From the NCBI RefSeq assembly GCF_016862195.1, contig NZ_BOMM01000002.1, positions 29,129 through 93,128 on the forward strand: a DNA stretch of 64,000 nt. Reading direction: 5' to 3'. The notes under the pieces were generated by a model that did not search any database, had not been told where the DNA came from, and saw nothing but the letters and a program-made list of their open reading frames with translations. Source of the stretch: Paractinoplanes ferrugineus (lineage in GTDB: Bacteria; Actinomycetota; Actinomycetes; Mycobacteriales; Micromonosporaceae). Positions 1-9,859 of the stretch are shown here, one piece after another. Made by a program: the position numbers and the translations under genes. Numbering within the stretch: position 1 is the stretch's first letter; each line of letters opens with the position of its first letter.

Positions 1-1519
1 GATCGGCCGTGAAGCCGCCCGGGACGTCACGCTGCGACTCGTCGAACCCCGGCGGACACTCCGAGGATGGGTCGACTGGCAACGACGATTCGTCCGGTAT
101 GAGAAGCTGGTCGTAGTCCGGTTCGCCAGCGTTGTCGAGCCGGTACCAAATCGGGATGGGCACGCCGAAGAACCGCTGCCGGCTGATCAACCAGTCCCCG
201 GTCAGGCCGGTCACCCAGTGCTCGTAGCGGTGTCGCATGTGCTCGGGGAACCAGCGCAGCTCGCGACCCCGGGCCAGCATGCGATCGCGGATCTCGCCGT
301 CGCGCCCGCCGTTGCGGATGAACCACTGCCGGCTCGTGACGATCTCGAGCGGCGAGTCGCCCTTCTCGTAGAACTTCACCGGGTGCGTGATCGGCGTGGG
401 CTCGCCGACCAGGTCATCGGCCTCGACGAGCAACCGGACGATCTCGCGCCGGGCCGCGTTGACGGTCAGGCCGGCGAACTGCTGGTAGGCCGCGACCGGG
501 ACACCGGCCGGCTGGTCGGGCAGGAAGCGGCCGTCGCGACCGAGCACGACCCGGGTCTCCAGCCGCAGGTCACGCCACCAGATGACGTCGGTCAGGTCAC
601 CGAAGGTGCAGACCATGACGAGGCCGGTGCCCTTGTCGGGCGCGGCCAGCGGGTGCTCGTGGACCGGGACCTCGACGCCGAAGAACGGCGTGCGGACCGT
701 CTTGCCGAGCAGGTGCTGGTAACGCTCGTCGCCCGGGTGGAAAACCACCGCGACACACGCCGGCAGCAGCTCCGGCCGCGTCGTGTCGATCTCGACCGGA
801 CCGCCGGGACCGTGGAACTTCAGCCGGTGATAGGCGCCCGGGCGCTCGCGGTCCTCCAACTCGGCCTGCGCGACCGCGGTGCGGAATCCGACGTCCCACA
901 GCGTCGGTGCCTCGGCGGTGTAGGCCTCGTCGCGGGCCAGGTTGTTGAGGAAGGCGCGCTGCGAGACGGCCCGCGCCCGGGCCCCGATCGTCGTGTAGGT
1001 CAGGTTCCAGTCGACGGAGAGCCCGAGCCGCCGCCACAACGCCTCGAACGCCTTCTCGTCCTCGGCCGTCAGCCGCCCGCACAGTTCGACGAAGTTGCGC
1101 CGCGAGATCGAGACCGTCTCCTTGCCCCGGCTCGCCGACGTGCTCAGCGTCGGGGGCTGCCACTGCGGGTCGTAGGGCAGGCTCGGATCGCAGCGGACAC
1201 CGTAGACGTTCTGAACCCGCCGCTCCGTCGGCAGCCCGTTGTCGTCCCAGCCCATCGGATAGAAGACGGTCTTTCCGCGCATGCGCTGGAAGCGCGCGAC
1301 GGTGTCGCTGTGGGTGTACGAGAAGACGTGCCCCATGTGCAACTCGCCCGATACGGTCGGCGGAGGGGTGTCGATGGCGTACACATCCGAGCGCTCCTTC
1401 GAGCGATCAAATGCATACGTGCCCTCCTCCTGCCAGCGGCGCGCCCACTTGTCCTCGAGGCCGTCAAGCGACGGACGCTCGGGGAGACCGGCGCGCGCGG
1501 TCGTTCCCGTATCAGTCAT
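1..1519 (-). CDS. valS: valine--tRNA ligase, N-terminal 506 residues (runs off window)
   Basis: Class I aminoacyl-tRNA synthetase that charges tRNA-Val. About 506 residues are visible; the C-terminal part lies beyond the window edge. The HIGH-type ATP motif is present as HMGH at residues 61-64, followed by a Rossmann segment containing GWDDNGLPTERRVQ. The editing (CP1) domain with TTRPELLPACVAV is also present, and the visible end runs into the second half of the catalytic domain (WLISRQRFFGVPIP). The KMSKS loop is not in the window. The ATG at 1517-1519 is chosen because it starts the conserved N-terminus and lies 7 nt after a -10-like hexamer. It sits 48 bp downstream of ogt on the same strand. 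Confidence 0.96.
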   Translation of the reverse strand, partial: MTDTGTTARAGLPERPSLDGLEDKWARRWQEEGTYAFDRSKERSDVYAIDTPPPTVSGELHMGHVFSYTHSDTVARFQRMRGKTVFYPMGWDDNGLPTERRVQNVYGVRCDPSLPYDPQWQPPTLSTSASRGKETVSISRRNFVELCGRLTAEDEKAFEALWRRLGLSVDWNLTYTTIGARARAVSQRAFLNNLARDEAYTAEAPTLWDVGFRTAVAQAELEDRERPGAYHRLKFHGPGGPVEIDTTRPELLPACVAVVFHPGDERYQHLLGKTVRTPFFGVEVPVHEHPLAAPDKGTGLVMVCTFGDLTDVIWWRDLRLETRVVLGRDGRFLPDQPAGVPVAAYQQFAGLTVNAARREIVRLLVEADDLVGEPTPITHPVKFYEKGDSPLEIVTSRQWFIRNGGRDGEIRDRMLARGRELRWFPEHMRHRYEHWVTGLTGDWLISRQRFFGVPIPIWYRLDNAGEPDYDQLLIPDESSLPVDPSSECPPGFDESQRDVPGGFTAD

Positions 1520-1526
1520 GGCCTGA

Positions 1527-1532
1527 ATGCTA
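1527..1532 (-). promoter_or_regulatory. -10 element, leaderless-type promoter of valS
   Basis: On the minus strand TAGCAT ends 7 nt before the valS ATG, and no purine-rich Shine-Dalgarno precedes the start. A TANNNT hexamer 6-9 nt before the start codon is the usual arrangement of leaderless actinobacterial mRNAs. No clear -35 is visible. Inferred, not proven. Confidence 0.45.
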
Positions 1533-1567
1533 CGACTGCCGCCCGCACCGGGCCTCCGATAATCACG

Positions 1568-2065
1568 TCAGTGGGTCGCTTCGAAGTCGAGAAGCCAGCG
1601 CTTCACCGGCAGCCCCCAGCGGTAGCCGCCGAGCGAACCGTCGAGCCGGAGCACCCGGTGGCAGGGCGTGAAGAGCGCGACCGGATTGCGCGCGCAGGCC
1701 GCCGCGGCCGCCCGGAACGCCGCCGGCCGCCCGGCCAGCAGGGCGAACTCGCTGTAGGTCACCGGGCTGCCCGGCTTGATCTCGCGCATCACCCGCCAGG
1801 CGTGCGCGATGAACTCGCCGCCGACGTGCTGCTCGACCACCACCTGGTCGAGCGCGAGCGGAGCACCGTCGAAATAGGACCGCAGGTGCTCGAGCACCGG
1901 CCCGATGTCGTCGTCGGGACGCGCGTCGGCCCGCAGTGTCGGGTGAATCAGCGGCAGCAGCTCACTCACGTCACCGGTGAAACCGGCGGCGCGCACGCCG
2001 CCCGTCTCGCCCACCACGATGGTGAGCGGGCCGGCCGGGCTGTCGATCGTCTTGTATCTCAACAT
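1568..2065 (-). CDS. ogt: methylated-DNA--protein-cysteine S-methyltransferase
   Basis: Suicide alkyltransferase that removes O6-methyl from guanine in DNA. The 165-aa protein has the family signature around the acceptor cysteine (FTPCHRVL, Cys at about residue 135), followed by GGYRWGLPVKRWLL; the usual context is IPCHRV. The start at 2065 is preferred over an upstream in-frame ATG at 2143 because GGAGG lies 4 nt before it and conserved sequence begins there. The gene follows the Ada-AlkA gene by 84 bp on the same strand. Together they form an alkylation-repair unit with a methyl sensor, a base-excision glycosylase and direct reversal. Confidence 0.95.
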   Translation of the reverse strand: MLRYKTIDSPAGPLTIVVGETGGVRAAGFTGDVSELLPLIHPTLRADARPDDDIGPVLEHLRSYFDGAPLALDQVVVEQHVGGEFIAHAWRVMREIKPGSPVTYSEFALLAGRPAAFRAAAAACARNPVALFTPCHRVLRLDGSLGGYRWGLPVKRWLLDFEATH

Positions 2066-2149
2066 GGGTCCTCCAGGGGGTTCGGGAACAAGCCTGGCCG
2101 GTTCGGGGCGGGGCCGGGAGATTTTCTGTGGGCCTGTGGACAACTCCGG

Positions 2150-3610
2150 TCACGACGCTCGCCACAGCCGGATCAGCGCGTAGGAACGCCACGGTCGCCA
2201 CCGCTCGGCGTGCTTCTCCAGGGCCTTCGGAGTGGTGGGCAGGCCGAGCGCGGCCGCGCCCCGTCGCGCCGCCAGGTCGGTCGGCAGGAACACGTCGGGA
2301 TCGCCGATCGCCCGCATCGCCACATATCCGGCGGTCCACGGGCCGATCCCCGGCAGCTCCACCAGCCGCGCGACCGTTTCCTCCCGGTCCGCGCCCGGCT
2401 CCAGGTCGATCTTCCCGGCCGCGACCACCTCGGCCAGCTGCCGGATCGTCTGTCGCCGGTTCGCCGGCATCCCGAACGCCGAGTCCGGCAGTTCGGCCAG
2501 TTCCGCGGCGGCGGGAAAGCCCACGAGGTCAGGGAGAGCGGCGGGCCGACGATCGGTGGGGGGCGACGCGACGCCGGAAAGCCCGGCGGCGCGCAGCATC
2601 CGGGTCAACGTCGCTCGGGCGCCCGCCACGCTCACCTGCTGACCCACGATCGCGCGGACCGCCATCTCGAAGCCGTCGACCGCTCGCGGTACCCGTACAC
2701 CAGGCTCGGTATCGACCGACGCGCGCAGCGCGACGTCCGCGCTCAGCGTGGTGTCGACCGCGTCGGGATCGGCGTCCAGGTCGAACAGCCGCCGGCAGCG
2801 CGCCACCGCCGGCGCGAGGTCGCGCACGTCGCGGAGCCGCAGGGTGGCGGAGACCCAGCGTTTCTCCGGGGTCAGCGCGACCATCGCGCTTCCGTGCGGC
2901 AGATTCAGACCCCGGCGGTACGTGTTCCCGACGCGCTCCTCGACCCCGGGCAGCGCCCGCGTCTCGAGGAAGTCGAGCAGCGCCGGAACGTGCAGCGGGG
3001 ACCGGTAAGCGAGCCGCAGGTTGATCGTTCCCACCTCGGTCCGGGCCACTGGACGGCGCTCGCGGAGCTGGTTCGGCGCCTGCGCGTACACCTCTTGGAT
3101 CGTCTCGTTGAATTGCCGCACGCTGCCGAAACCCGCCGCGAACGCGATGTCCGCGAGGCCGAGGTCGGTCGTCTCGATGAGGATCCGCGCGGTCTGCGCG
3201 CGCTGGGCCCGGGCCAGGGCCAGCGGCCCGGCCCCCAGCTCCGCGGTGAGCAGCCGGTTGAGGTGACGCTCGGTGTAGCCGAGGCGGCTCGCCAGGCCCG
3301 GCACGCCGTCCCGGTCGACCACGCCGTCGCCGATCAACCGCATCGCCCGGCCCACCAGGTCGGCCCGCGCGTCCCACTCCGGCGAGCCGGGTGCGGCGTC
3401 CGGGCGGCAGCGCTTGCAGGCGCGGAAACCGGCGCGCTGGGCGGCGGCCGCGCTCGGGTGGAACGTGACGTTCGCCCGTTTCGGGGTGATGGCCGGACAG
3501 GACGGCCGGCAGTAGATGCCGGTGCTGGTCACGGCCGTGTAGAACCAGCCGTCGAAGCGCTGGTCCCGGCTGTCGACGGCTCGGTAGCAGCGTTCGAAGT
3601 CCAGTTCCAT
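2150..3610 (-). CDS. alkA: Ada regulatory domain-AraC HTH-AlkA DNA-3-methyladenine glycosylase fusion
   Basis: A 486-aa fusion of three modules. Residues 1-75 are the Ada methylphosphotriester-accepting zinc domain with Cys34, Cys38, Cys65 and Cys68 (GIYCRPSC and FRACKRC). Residues about 85-180 are an AraC-type HTH region. Residues about 190-486 are an AlkA-like glycosylase with a helix-hairpin-helix (LPGIGPWTAGY) and a catalytic aspartate near 445 (LPTDLA). The family senses methylphosphotriesters, activates transcription and excises 3-methyladenine. This fusion is common in actinobacteria. It is divergent from ychF and upstream of ogt, which it probably activates along with itself. Confidence 0.95.
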   Translation of the reverse strand: MELDFERCYRAVDSRDQRFDGWFYTAVTSTGIYCRPSCPAITPKRANVTFHPSAAAAQRAGFRACKRCRPDAAPGSPEWDARADLVGRAMRLIGDGVVDRDGVPGLASRLGYTERHLNRLLTAELGAGPLALARAQRAQTARILIETTDLGLADIAFAAGFGSVRQFNETIQEVYAQAPNQLRERRPVARTEVGTINLRLAYRSPLHVPALLDFLETRALPGVEERVGNTYRRGLNLPHGSAMVALTPEKRWVSATLRLRDVRDLAPAVARCRRLFDLDADPDAVDTTLSADVALRASVDTEPGVRVPRAVDGFEMAVRAIVGQQVSVAGARATLTRMLRAAGLSGVASPPTDRRPAALPDLVGFPAAAELAELPDSAFGMPANRRQTIRQLAEVVAAGKIDLEPGADREETVARLVELPGIGPWTAGYVAMRAIGDPDVFLPTDLAARRGAAALGLPTTPKALEKHAERWRPWRSYALIRLWRAS

Positions 3611-3699
3611 GCCGTTGAGTCTGCCCCGGTCGGCCCGGCCTGGGCTGGCGGGAATCGGACATCAGTGTTGCCCCCGCCGAAGCGCCGCCGAACCCTGCG

Positions 3700-3705
3700 T
3701 AAACT
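3700..3705 (+). promoter_or_regulatory. -10 element, possible leaderless promoter of ychF
   Basis: TAAACT ends 8 nt before the GTG start of ychF and no Shine-Dalgarno is visible between them. The spacing fits a leaderless transcript beginning at the GTG. There is no convincing -35. Confidence 0.4.
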
Positions 3706-3713
3706 GGGACTCC

Positions 3714-4795
<1,082 letters not shown>

Positions 4796-4799
<4 letters not shown>

Positions 4800-5125
4800 G
4801 ACCACTGCTGACGGCGTTGGTGTCCCGGCTCAATGACGGGGACCGGGAACCAGCCGTCCAGGTCGAGTCTGATCGGGCACGGCACCGTGGCGCGCCGGTC
4901 GTGGCGATGAATCCCGGTCGGCACATAGGACTGGGGTCCCGTCGTGACCAGGAAGTCCGGCTCAGGGCGGTTTCGCTCGTCGAGCCGGATCGTGATTTCC
5001 CGCTCGACCTCGACGCCTGCCGGGGCCTGCGCGGCCGCGCAGGCCCTCGACCGCGAAGGGCTCTCAAAGCTGCTCTCCGACGACGAGCAGGAGGTGGCAA
5101 TCACTGCTGAGGCTCGCTCGCGCGG
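4796..5125 (-). pseudogene. remnant of a Uma2-family (DUF820) restriction-endonuclease-like gene
   Basis: Read on the minus strand, three pieces of a Uma2-like protein can be recovered but not in one frame. An N-terminal piece (DCHLLLVVGEQL, about 5110-5075) ends at an in-frame TGA. The next piece continues in another frame with PAGVEVEREITIRL, then PEPDFLVTTG, the region of the family's PD motif. The usual C-terminal end IRLDLDGW follows almost directly, so the central half containing the nuclease core is missing. I infer one frameshift plus an internal deletion. Uma2 genes are usually about 180-200 codons and abundant in actinomycetes. Confidence 0.55.
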
Positions 5126-5192
5126 CTGCGTTACGCAAGCATGTGCGCCGCGGACGTGCCGAGGTGCTGGATGCGGGACGGGTCGATCGGGC

Positions 5193-5591
5193 CTAGATGA
5201 AGATCCACCGGCGGGAGATGAAGTAGTTGACCGTCGACAGGATGGCGGTGGTGAAGACCTTCGCGATCAGGTACATCACGCCCAGCGCGGTCAGCGCCTT
5301 CACCAGCAGCACGGTGATCAGCAGGTTCACCGCGACCAGTGCCAGGTATTTGGCGAGCTGGTGACGCAGGCGGCCGGTGGAGGCGAAGGCCCACTGGCGG
5401 TTGAGGCCGAAGTTGACCACGAAACCGGCCAGGAACGCGAGCGCGGTGGCCGGGGACAACCACATGCCGAGCACGCCGTGCAGGATCCAGAGCAGGCCGG
5501 CGTCGACCACCACGCTGGTGCCGCCGACGATGAGGAACCGGAAACCGCTGCTCTTGGTGATCCGGAGAACGGATTCGCTGACTGCCGTCAC
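5193..5591 (-). CDS. GtrA family membrane protein
   Basis: A 132-aa integral membrane protein with four predicted hydrophobic helices. The GtrA signature is visible: FRFLIVGGTSVVVDAG at the start, FVVNFGLNRQWAF in the middle and NYFISRRWIF at the C-terminus. Members help flip or present polyprenyl-phosphate-linked sugars. The GTG start at 5591 overlaps the stop of the upstream glycosyltransferase as GTGA, indicating translational coupling. A larger in-frame ORF extends further upstream but overlaps the glycosyltransferase and is not needed. Confidence 0.9.
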   Translation of the reverse strand: MTAVSESVLRITKSSGFRFLIVGGTSVVVDAGLLWILHGVLGMWLSPATALAFLAGFVVNFGLNRQWAFASTGRLRHQLAKYLALVAVNLLITVLLVKALTALGVMYLIAKVFTTAILSTVNYFISRRWIFI

Positions 5592-6295
5592 CGGCGCACC
5601 AGGGCGAGGAGCAGGGCCAGGCCGGAACGGAACAGGTAGACCATGGACTTGGCCGGTGAGGCGCTCGGGGTGCCGCCCTGTCGTGGCCGCATCGAGACCG
5701 GGATCTGGGTGATCGCGTAACCGGATCGTTTTGCCTGGACGATGGTGTCGACCGTGTCGCCGAGGTATTCGACCGGGAAGTTGTAGGCGTAGAAGTTGAT
5801 CAGTTCGCCGCGGCACGCCCGGAACCCCGAGGTGGTGTCGGTCAGCTTCGTCTTCGCGATCACCGACAGCGCCTTGGAGAGCAGCTTCATTGCCCACTGG
5901 CGCGGCCCGCGGACCTGGTAGGCACCCTCGCCGGCGAACCGGGCGCCGATCACGAGGTCGGCGCGGTCGAGTGCTTCCACCATGTCGCGGATGTAGCGCG
6001 GGTCGTGCTGCCCGTCGGCGTCCATCTGCACGGCGATGTCGTAGTCGTGCTCGACGGCGTACCGGTAGCCGAGGCGGCGGGCTCCGCCGACGCCCAGGTT
6101 GTAGGGCAGGCGCAGGACCTTGGCCCCGGCAGCGCGCGCCACCCGGGCCGTCGCGTCGCGGGAGCAGTCGTCGACGACCAGGACGTCCATGCCCGGCATC
6201 TCCTGCTGAAGTTCCTTGATGACCGCGGCGATCGACTCCGCCTCGTTCCAGGCCGGGAGGATCGTCAATACGCGTTCGGCGGTGGGGGCGGTCAC
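5588..6295 (-). CDS. family 2 glycosyltransferase, polyprenyl-phosphate mannosyl/glucosyltransferase-like
   Basis: A 235-aa GT-A-fold enzyme resembling dolichol-phosphate mannosyltransferases. N-terminal ILPAWNEAESI and VVDDCSRD bind the nucleotide sugar, and the metal-binding DxD is in QMDADGQHD (Asp92, Asp94). There is no transmembrane tail; the neighbouring GtrA and DUF2304 proteins probably supply membrane anchoring. The GTG start at 6295 overlaps the DUF2304 stop as GTGA. The likely product is a polyprenyl-phosphate sugar, the lumenal donor for GT-C enzymes such as the divergent gene at 6915. Confidence 0.9.
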   Translation of the reverse strand: MTAPTAERVLTILPAWNEAESIAAVIKELQQEMPGMDVLVVDDCSRDATARVARAAGAKVLRLPYNLGVGGARRLGYRYAVEHDYDIAVQMDADGQHDPRYIRDMVEALDRADLVIGARFAGEGAYQVRGPRQWAMKLLSKALSVIAKTKLTDTTSGFRACRGELINFYAYNFPVEYLGDTVDTIVQAKRSGYAITQIPVSMRPRQGGTPSASPAKSMVYLFRSGLALLLALVRR

Positions 6296-6657
6296 GGCGT
6301 TTTCGCTTTCTCCCGCAACTCCTGCAATTCGGCTACATCTGCCCGAAGCAGGGCAATCTCTTCGGACAGGCTCCTGGTCTCCTCCTCGAGCCGGCTGCTC
6401 TCCCAGGAGAGGTGCACGGTCACCAGGAGCAGGAAGACGACGCTCAGGAACAGGAACAGGCTCAATCCGGACGCGATGCCGAGGAACTCGGTGAACCCGT
6501 CGAGGAGGGTCGGCACGAACGCCAGCGGAAGCACGGCAATAGCCACGAGCAGCCACAGTGCGCCGTATTTCTCGCGCAGCTGCCGTCGTCGCAACAACTC
6601 GATTATGACGACCAGCATGATCACGCCTGTGGTCGCCGTTACAAATACCAGCCTCAT
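6292..6657 (-). CDS. DUF2304 family membrane protein
   Basis: A 121-aa protein with an N-terminal transmembrane helix (VTATTGVIMLVVIIELL), the RRRQLREKYGALWLL motif typical of DUF2304, a second and third hydrophobic segment, and a C-terminal coiled coil (SRLEEETRSLSEEIALLR). DUF2304 genes commonly sit next to GT2 glycosyltransferases. The exact role is unknown. ATG at 6657 is preferred because a GGGGGAAAGG purine stretch precedes it. It is the first gene of the DUF2304-GT2-GtrA operon. Confidence 0.88.
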   Translation of the reverse strand: MRLVFVTATTGVIMLVVIIELLRRRQLREKYGALWLLVAIAVLPLAFVPTLLDGFTEFLGIASGLSLFLFLSVVFLLLVTVHLSWESSRLEEETRSLSEEIALLRADVAELQELREKAKTP

Positions 6658-6914
6658 TACCTTTCCCCCGCCGTCAGAGCTTCGGCGAGCGGACACTACA
6701 CCATCCTGTCGGCGGCCTATGCGCGGCGACAGTTGCTGATGTTTGCCGCATTCCGCTACAACGGCTTAACGGCGGATGGTCGAGTTATGTCCGTTCTGTA
6801 GGTTTATGTGTAGCGGTACGAGGGGCGGTAGCGGCGCCTTCCGACTGCTATCGTTCGCCCGGTCATTCGCTGGTAGACGCGACCGGTCCCCGGCAGGAAA
6901 GAAAAACCATCACC
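6658..6914. other. divergent intergenic region, 257 bp
   Basis: Separates the divergent DUF2304 operon and the GT-C-like gene, so it should hold both promoters. It is less GC-rich than its surroundings. I see no confident -35/-10 pair and no strong inverted repeat. Confidence 0.5.
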
Positions 6915-8654
6915 ATGGCGACGAGCGTCATGCCGATTTCGCACGGCGAAACGACGGCGACAAAACGGGACAATGGCCGCACCCGATGGGTGATCGTGGC
7001 CGTTCTCATTCTTGGCTGGCTGGCCGGAGTTCTATGGCGGCTGTGGCTGGGACATCCGGTCACGCACCCGATTGCGCACTCCGATGAAGACAGCTACATG
7101 AACGCGGCCCGGGCCATCGCCGGTGGCCCCGGTGGCTTCAGCTCGGAGACACCGCTGTTCCGGCGCATCGGCTACCCGCTGCTCGTCTCGCCGGCGTTCA
7201 TGTTCGGCCTGGACTTCGCGACCTCGTACAAGATCGTGCACGTCATCAATGCGATGGTCAGCGCTCTCACCCTGCCGGTGGCCTACCTGCTGGCCCGGCG
7301 GATGTTCGGGTTGAAGACCTGGGTCGCGCTGGCCGCCGCCTTCGTCGCCGCCACCATGCCGGCCGGGGTGTTCTGGTCGCTCGTCGGCATGACCGACTCG
7401 ATCATGGCGCCGATCCTGCTCGGCTGGTTCCTCGCCATCCACTGGTGGCTGAGCGAGCCGGAGCGCAAGGGTGCGGCGATCACCGCGGGCGTGCTGACCG
7501 GCGTGCTCTACATGGTGCACATCCGGGGCACGATCCTCGCCCTCGTCTACTTCGCGTTCCTGGCCTTCCTGCTCTTCCGGCGCCGCACCACCTGGTCGAT
7601 GGCGGCCCTGGCGGCCGCGCCGCTGGTGCTGATGGCGGTGCTCAACCAGATCCTCATCATGGTCGTCGGCACCAAGGTCCACCTGCGCGGCGACATCGTC
7701 GGCGGCGGCACCCTGTCGGTCTTCACCAGCGGCCAGCGGCTGCAGGTGTTCGCGGCCTCGTTCGGCACCAACATCTGGTACATGTGCGTGGTCACCGCCG
7801 GTCTGGCCGGTCTGGCCTGGGCGGCCAGCGCGGTGGAGATGTTCCGGCCGGTGCGCGACGCGGCCTACCGGTGGACCGCCGGTGTCGCCCTGTTCAGCAT
7901 GATCGGCACGGCACTCGGGGCGGCGGTGATCCTCGCCGGCCTGGTGAACACCACGGCCGACGCGCTCTACTCACGCTACGTGCAGGTGTTCGTCCCGTTC
8001 TACATCCTGTTCGGCTTCGCCGTCCTGGTCGACAGCAAGCTCCGCAGCCTTCTGAAATACGCGATCGTCCCGGTGCTGATCCTGGCCGTGGGCGGGGCGG
8101 TGATCGCGTACCGGCTGAACTACACGGCCGAGCGTGGGCACCACCTGTCGTACGGTCCGTTCGGTGGCCCGGACATCATGACGATCACCGCCGGATGGGG
8201 CAGTCTCCGCCCGTACGTCGGTGCCTTGATCGGTCTTGTCGGCCTGGCCGTGCTCCTGGCCGTCACGCGCCTGCGCAAGCTCGCGATCCCGGTGCTCGCG
8301 TTGATCGTCGTGGCGAACGGCGTGACCATGTCGGTGATGCGCAACCACGTCATCGAGCCGCTGGGCAAGCGGTTCACGCTGTCCGTCGACCTCGGGAAGA
8401 TCGGCGTCGGCCCCGGCGACAAGGTGTATTTCGGGCGTCACATGACGAACAACGCCTACTACGTGCTCTACCACGACGTGTACTGGTCCGAGGTCAAGCT
8501 GCTCTCCCAGGACGAGCCGCCGGCCGACGCCGACGTCATGATCGGCCGGTACTACCCGAGTCGCGCCGACCTCAACTTCGACGGCACGAAGTACGGCTTC
8601 AAGCTCCTGCGGGCCTACCGCACGGACCAGGTCAGCATCTGGCGCCGTCAGTAA
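6915..8654 (+). CDS. polytopic GT-C-like membrane glycosyltransferase
   Basis: A 579-aa protein with about 11-12 transmembrane segments. Its first large external loop contains AHSDEDSYMNAAR, the acidic motif expected of GT-C enzymes (ArnT/PMT-type), which use polyprenyl-phosphate sugars. A soluble C-terminal part of about 120 residues follows the last helix. No acceptor can be named. ATG at 6915 follows an AGGAAAG purine stretch. It is divergent from the GT2/GtrA operon that would make a polyprenyl-phosphate donor. Its stop overlaps the convergent SUKH-type gene by 7 bp. Confidence 0.8.
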   Translation: MATSVMPISHGETTATKRDNGRTRWVIVAVLILGWLAGVLWRLWLGHPVTHPIAHSDEDSYMNAARAIAGGPGGFSSETPLFRRIGYPLLVSPAFMFGLDFATSYKIVHVINAMVSALTLPVAYLLARRMFGLKTWVALAAAFVAATMPAGVFWSLVGMTDSIMAPILLGWFLAIHWWLSEPERKGAAITAGVLTGVLYMVHIRGTILALVYFAFLAFLLFRRRTTWSMAALAAAPLVLMAVLNQILIMVVGTKVHLRGDIVGGGTLSVFTSGQRLQVFAASFGTNIWYMCVVTAGLAGLAWAASAVEMFRPVRDAAYRWTAGVALFSMIGTALGAAVILAGLVNTTADALYSRYVQVFVPFYILFGFAVLVDSKLRSLLKYAIVPVLILAVGGAVIAYRLNYTAERGHHLSYGPFGGPDIMTITAGWGSLRPYVGALIGLVGLAVLLAVTRLRKLAIPVLALIVVANGVTMSVMRNHVIEPLGKRFTLSVDLGKIGVGPGDKVYFGRHMTNNAYYVLYHDVYWSEVKLLSQDEPPADADVMIGRYYPSRADLNFDGTKYGFKLLRAYRTDQVSIWRRQ

Positions 8655-9859
8655 CCCCAGGTGCCGTCGTCGCGGACCCGGTGGGTGGTCTTGCCGAGCG
8701 TGAGCGTCTCGAGCGCCTCGAGATAGCTGTCGGCGATGAACCACTCGCCGGCCTGGTCGAGGTCGAAGATCCGGCCGCGCTCGTCGACGGCCAGGACCGA
8801 CTCGTTGTTGACGCTCCCGATCGGGATCAGCCGGGCGCCGATGACCTGGGCGAACTCGCCAAGTGCGTCGGCGCTGTGCTGGGCCCAGTCGGGGGAGATG
8901 TAGACCAGTCGGGTCCGCTGCTCGAGGCCGGGCGCGCGTCGGTGCAGGACCACCGAGCCGGTCTGGGCGAGCGCGTCGACGGCGGCCGGGAACGACTCGT
9001 GGCGGTATTGCTGACCCGGCACCTCGAGGGCGTGGCCGATCTCGAACTCGGCCATCGCGACGTACATCTCGGGGGCGACGTCGGGCAGCCATGAGCCGCG
9101 CAGCAACTCCGACGCGACCACGTCGGAGAACCGGGCCGGGTCCGGGTTGGGTTCGGGCGCGGCGGTGCTCGGGTGGAGCGCGCCGGTGGCCGACCATTCC
9201 AGCAGGGCGAGTTGGGTCAGGACGTACGTGCAGGTCTCGCACGGATCGTTGGGCTGCCCGCCGAGCGGGTCACCCGGCACCCGGATCTGGAATGTCTCGA
9301 ACGTCGACTCCCGCAGCAGCGCCCGAGCCTCGTCGAGGGTCAGCGGAGCCTGACCCGCCAGGGACCGCCGCCGATCCGTCTCGTGCAGCACGTCGGAGCA
9401 GACGAGCAACTCGGCGTGCCGCTCGCAGCCGCGCACCGTTTCCTGCGGCGTCTGCTCGGCTAGCCGTTCCAGCACCAGCGGGTGGTGGTTGAGCTCCTGA
9501 TCGCCCTTGGCCCCGCGGGCGATGTAGAGCCGCCCGGCGACGGTGGCGTGCGCGGCGACGCTCGGGGCGATCCGGCGGCGGGCCTCGCGGCGCAGCTGCA
9601 CCTCCGGGTCGGCGGTGCGGGGCGGGTCGACGATGTCGGCCCGCCGCTCCCGGTAGATCCGCTGGAGGGTGCCGCCCGGCAGGTTGGGCCAGGTCGACAC
9701 CCGCCCGGTCGCCCGGTCGACGACTGTCGCGCCGGTGCCGACGTCGCTGGGCAGGAGGCGGACGATGAAGCCGAGGTCGAACTCGTCGATCACGGCGGTG
9801 AGCGACTCGGCTCGCGCCCAGGTGGCCGCGGCGGCCTCGACGTCGGCTCGGGTGATCAT
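8648..9859 (-). CDS. Imm35-like / YwqJ-type deaminase / SUKH-3 three-domain protein (copy 2)
   Basis: A 403-aa cytoplasmic protein with no signal peptide. Residues 1-75 resemble the YrhB/Imm35 family (helix, then DLGF...VDRATGRVS). Residues about 105-240 carry zinc-deaminase motifs: HAE at 148-150 and PCETC at 206-210, within a YwqJ-like context (RGAKGDQELNHHP). Residues about 260-403 resemble SUKH-3 immunity domains, ending AGEWFIADSYLEALETL and DDGTWGY. Both zinc-binding motifs are intact, so catalysis is possible. The ATG overlaps the stop of the upstream paralog as ATGA. Domain names come from motif recognition and need a profile search. The target is unknown. Confidence 0.7.
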   Translation of the reverse strand: MITRADVEAAAATWARAESLTAVIDEFDLGFIVRLLPSDVGTGATVVDRATGRVSTWPNLPGGTLQRIYRERRADIVDPPRTADPEVQLRREARRRIAPSVAAHATVAGRLYIARGAKGDQELNHHPLVLERLAEQTPQETVRGCERHAELLVCSDVLHETDRRRSLAGQAPLTLDEARALLRESTFETFQIRVPGDPLGGQPNDPCETCTYVLTQLALLEWSATGALHPSTAAPEPNPDPARFSDVVASELLRGSWLPDVAPEMYVAMAEFEIGHALEVPGQQYRHESFPAAVDALAQTGSVVLHRRAPGLEQRTRLVYISPDWAQHSADALGEFAQVIGARLIPIGSVNNESVLAVDERGRIFDLDQAGEWFIADSYLEALETLTLGKTTHRVRDDGTWGY

